From NCBI RefSeq assembly GCF_018736145.1, contig NZ_CP059997.1, forward strand, positions 1,797,501 to 1,861,500: a stretch of 64,000 nucleotides of DNA. Direction: 5' to 3'. Below are positions 63,714 to 64,000 of the stretch, one piece after another. The notes beneath the pieces are model-generated. The model had not been told where the DNA came from and did no database searches. It worked only from the letters and a program-made list of their open reading frames with translations. This DNA comes from Amycolatopsis sp. CA-230715 (GTDB lineage: Bacteria; Actinomycetota; Actinomycetes; Mycobacteriales; Pseudonocardiaceae). The translations under genes and the position numbers were made by a program. The stretch's first letter is position 1, and every line of letters starts with the position of its first letter.

Positions 63714-64000
63714 ATGACCAGCTCCGTGCTCAGTTCGCGCGCGCTCAACCGGGCCACGCTCGCCAGGCAGCTGCTCCTGCGCCGCTCGCCGATGTCCGCG
63801 CTGGACGCGATCCGCCACCTCGCCGGTTTGCAGGCGCAGGCACCTTTTCCGCCGTACTACGCGCTGTGGGCCCGGCTGTCCGGCTTCTCCCCCGGCGACC
63901 TGTCGAAACTCATCCTGGACCGGTCGGTGGTGCGGACGGCGCTCATGCGCGGCACGGTCCACCTGGTCACCGCGGACGACTGCCTGGCGTGGCGTCCCGC
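63714..64000 (+). CDS. Winged-helix (HTH_42/AlkZ-like) protein, 3' partial
   Basis: The first 95 residues of a protein running off the window. LSSRALNRATLARQLLLRR and HLAGLQAQAPFPPYYALWARL, followed by RTALMRGTVHLVTADDCLAW, are the N-terminal hallmarks of the winged-helix DNA-binding family that includes the AlkZ/YcaQ DNA glycosylases. Several actinobacterial members are encoded by antibiotic producers. The catalytic region is outside the window, so repair activity cannot be judged. The ATG lies 89 bp from the divergent AraC gene. Confidence 0.85.
   Translation, partial: MTSSVLSSRALNRATLARQLLLRRSPMSALDAIRHLAGLQAQAPFPPYYALWARLSGFSPGDLSKLILDRSVVRTALMRGTVHLVTADDCLAWRP

Overview
The window comes from a very GC-rich actinomycete. 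It encodes an EmbA/B/C-type arabinosyltransferase (an arabinogalactan cell-wall enzyme), an XRE/DUF5753 regulator and a fully aerobic cobalamin route, and it uses many GTG starts and 1-8 bp gene overlaps. This fits the Pseudonocardiaceae, most likely Amycolatopsis or a close relative; the genus is an inference.

Layout. 1-5.9 kb: glutamate synthase gltB (5' end outside the window) and gltD, ending in a strong hairpin. 6.0-9.1 kb: an AraC-type regulator, a 750-bp gene-free stretch with a possible small RNA and palindromic repeats, then a DUF5753 regulator divergent from a 101-aa unknown. 9.1-22.1 kb: an amino-sugar (probably N-acetylgalactosamine/galactosamine) utilisation locus. It holds a CUT1 ABC importer with its own ATPase, a DUF5107 protein, a secreted GH109-type alpha-N-acetylgalactosaminidase, two paralogous DeoR repressors, and an AgaS-like SIS isomerase, ROK kinase, PfkB kinase and class II aldolase. 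Together these would import and cut the sugar down to triose phosphates. 22.3-48.5 kb: aerobic cobalamin synthesis and cobalt uptake (cbtB, cbtA, cobQ, cobD, cobU, cobT, cobS, cobC, cobB, cobO, a ChlI/ChlD-type chelatase subunit, cobL, cobM, cobK, cobIJ fusion, cobH, cobG, cobN) with three cobalamin riboswitches. An intact IS481-type insertion sequence splits this block, and an arabinosyltransferase gene lies inside it. 48.6-53.0 kb: an unfamiliar module with a LysR-like regulator, three palindromic operators and a four-gene operon (SPASM radical SAM enzyme, thymidylate-kinase-like protein, EEP phosphatase/nuclease, Nudix hydrolase). 53.2-62.2 kb: phenylacetate catabolism (paaZABCDE, paaH, paaIK, paaR) with two PaaR-like operators. 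62.2-64.0 kb: a small unknown, a second AraC regulator, and the start of a winged-helix (AlkZ-like) protein.

The least explained part is the radical SAM / kinase / EEP / Nudix module at 48.6-53.0 kb. Its clean operon structure, dedicated regulator, repeated 14-bp operators and locally odd codons suggest a self-contained acquired system whose product is unknown. A second notable signal is a family of long palindromic intergenic repeats. One copy carries the insertion sequence exactly at its hairpin tip with a 15-bp target duplication, and another supplies the stop codon of cobC.
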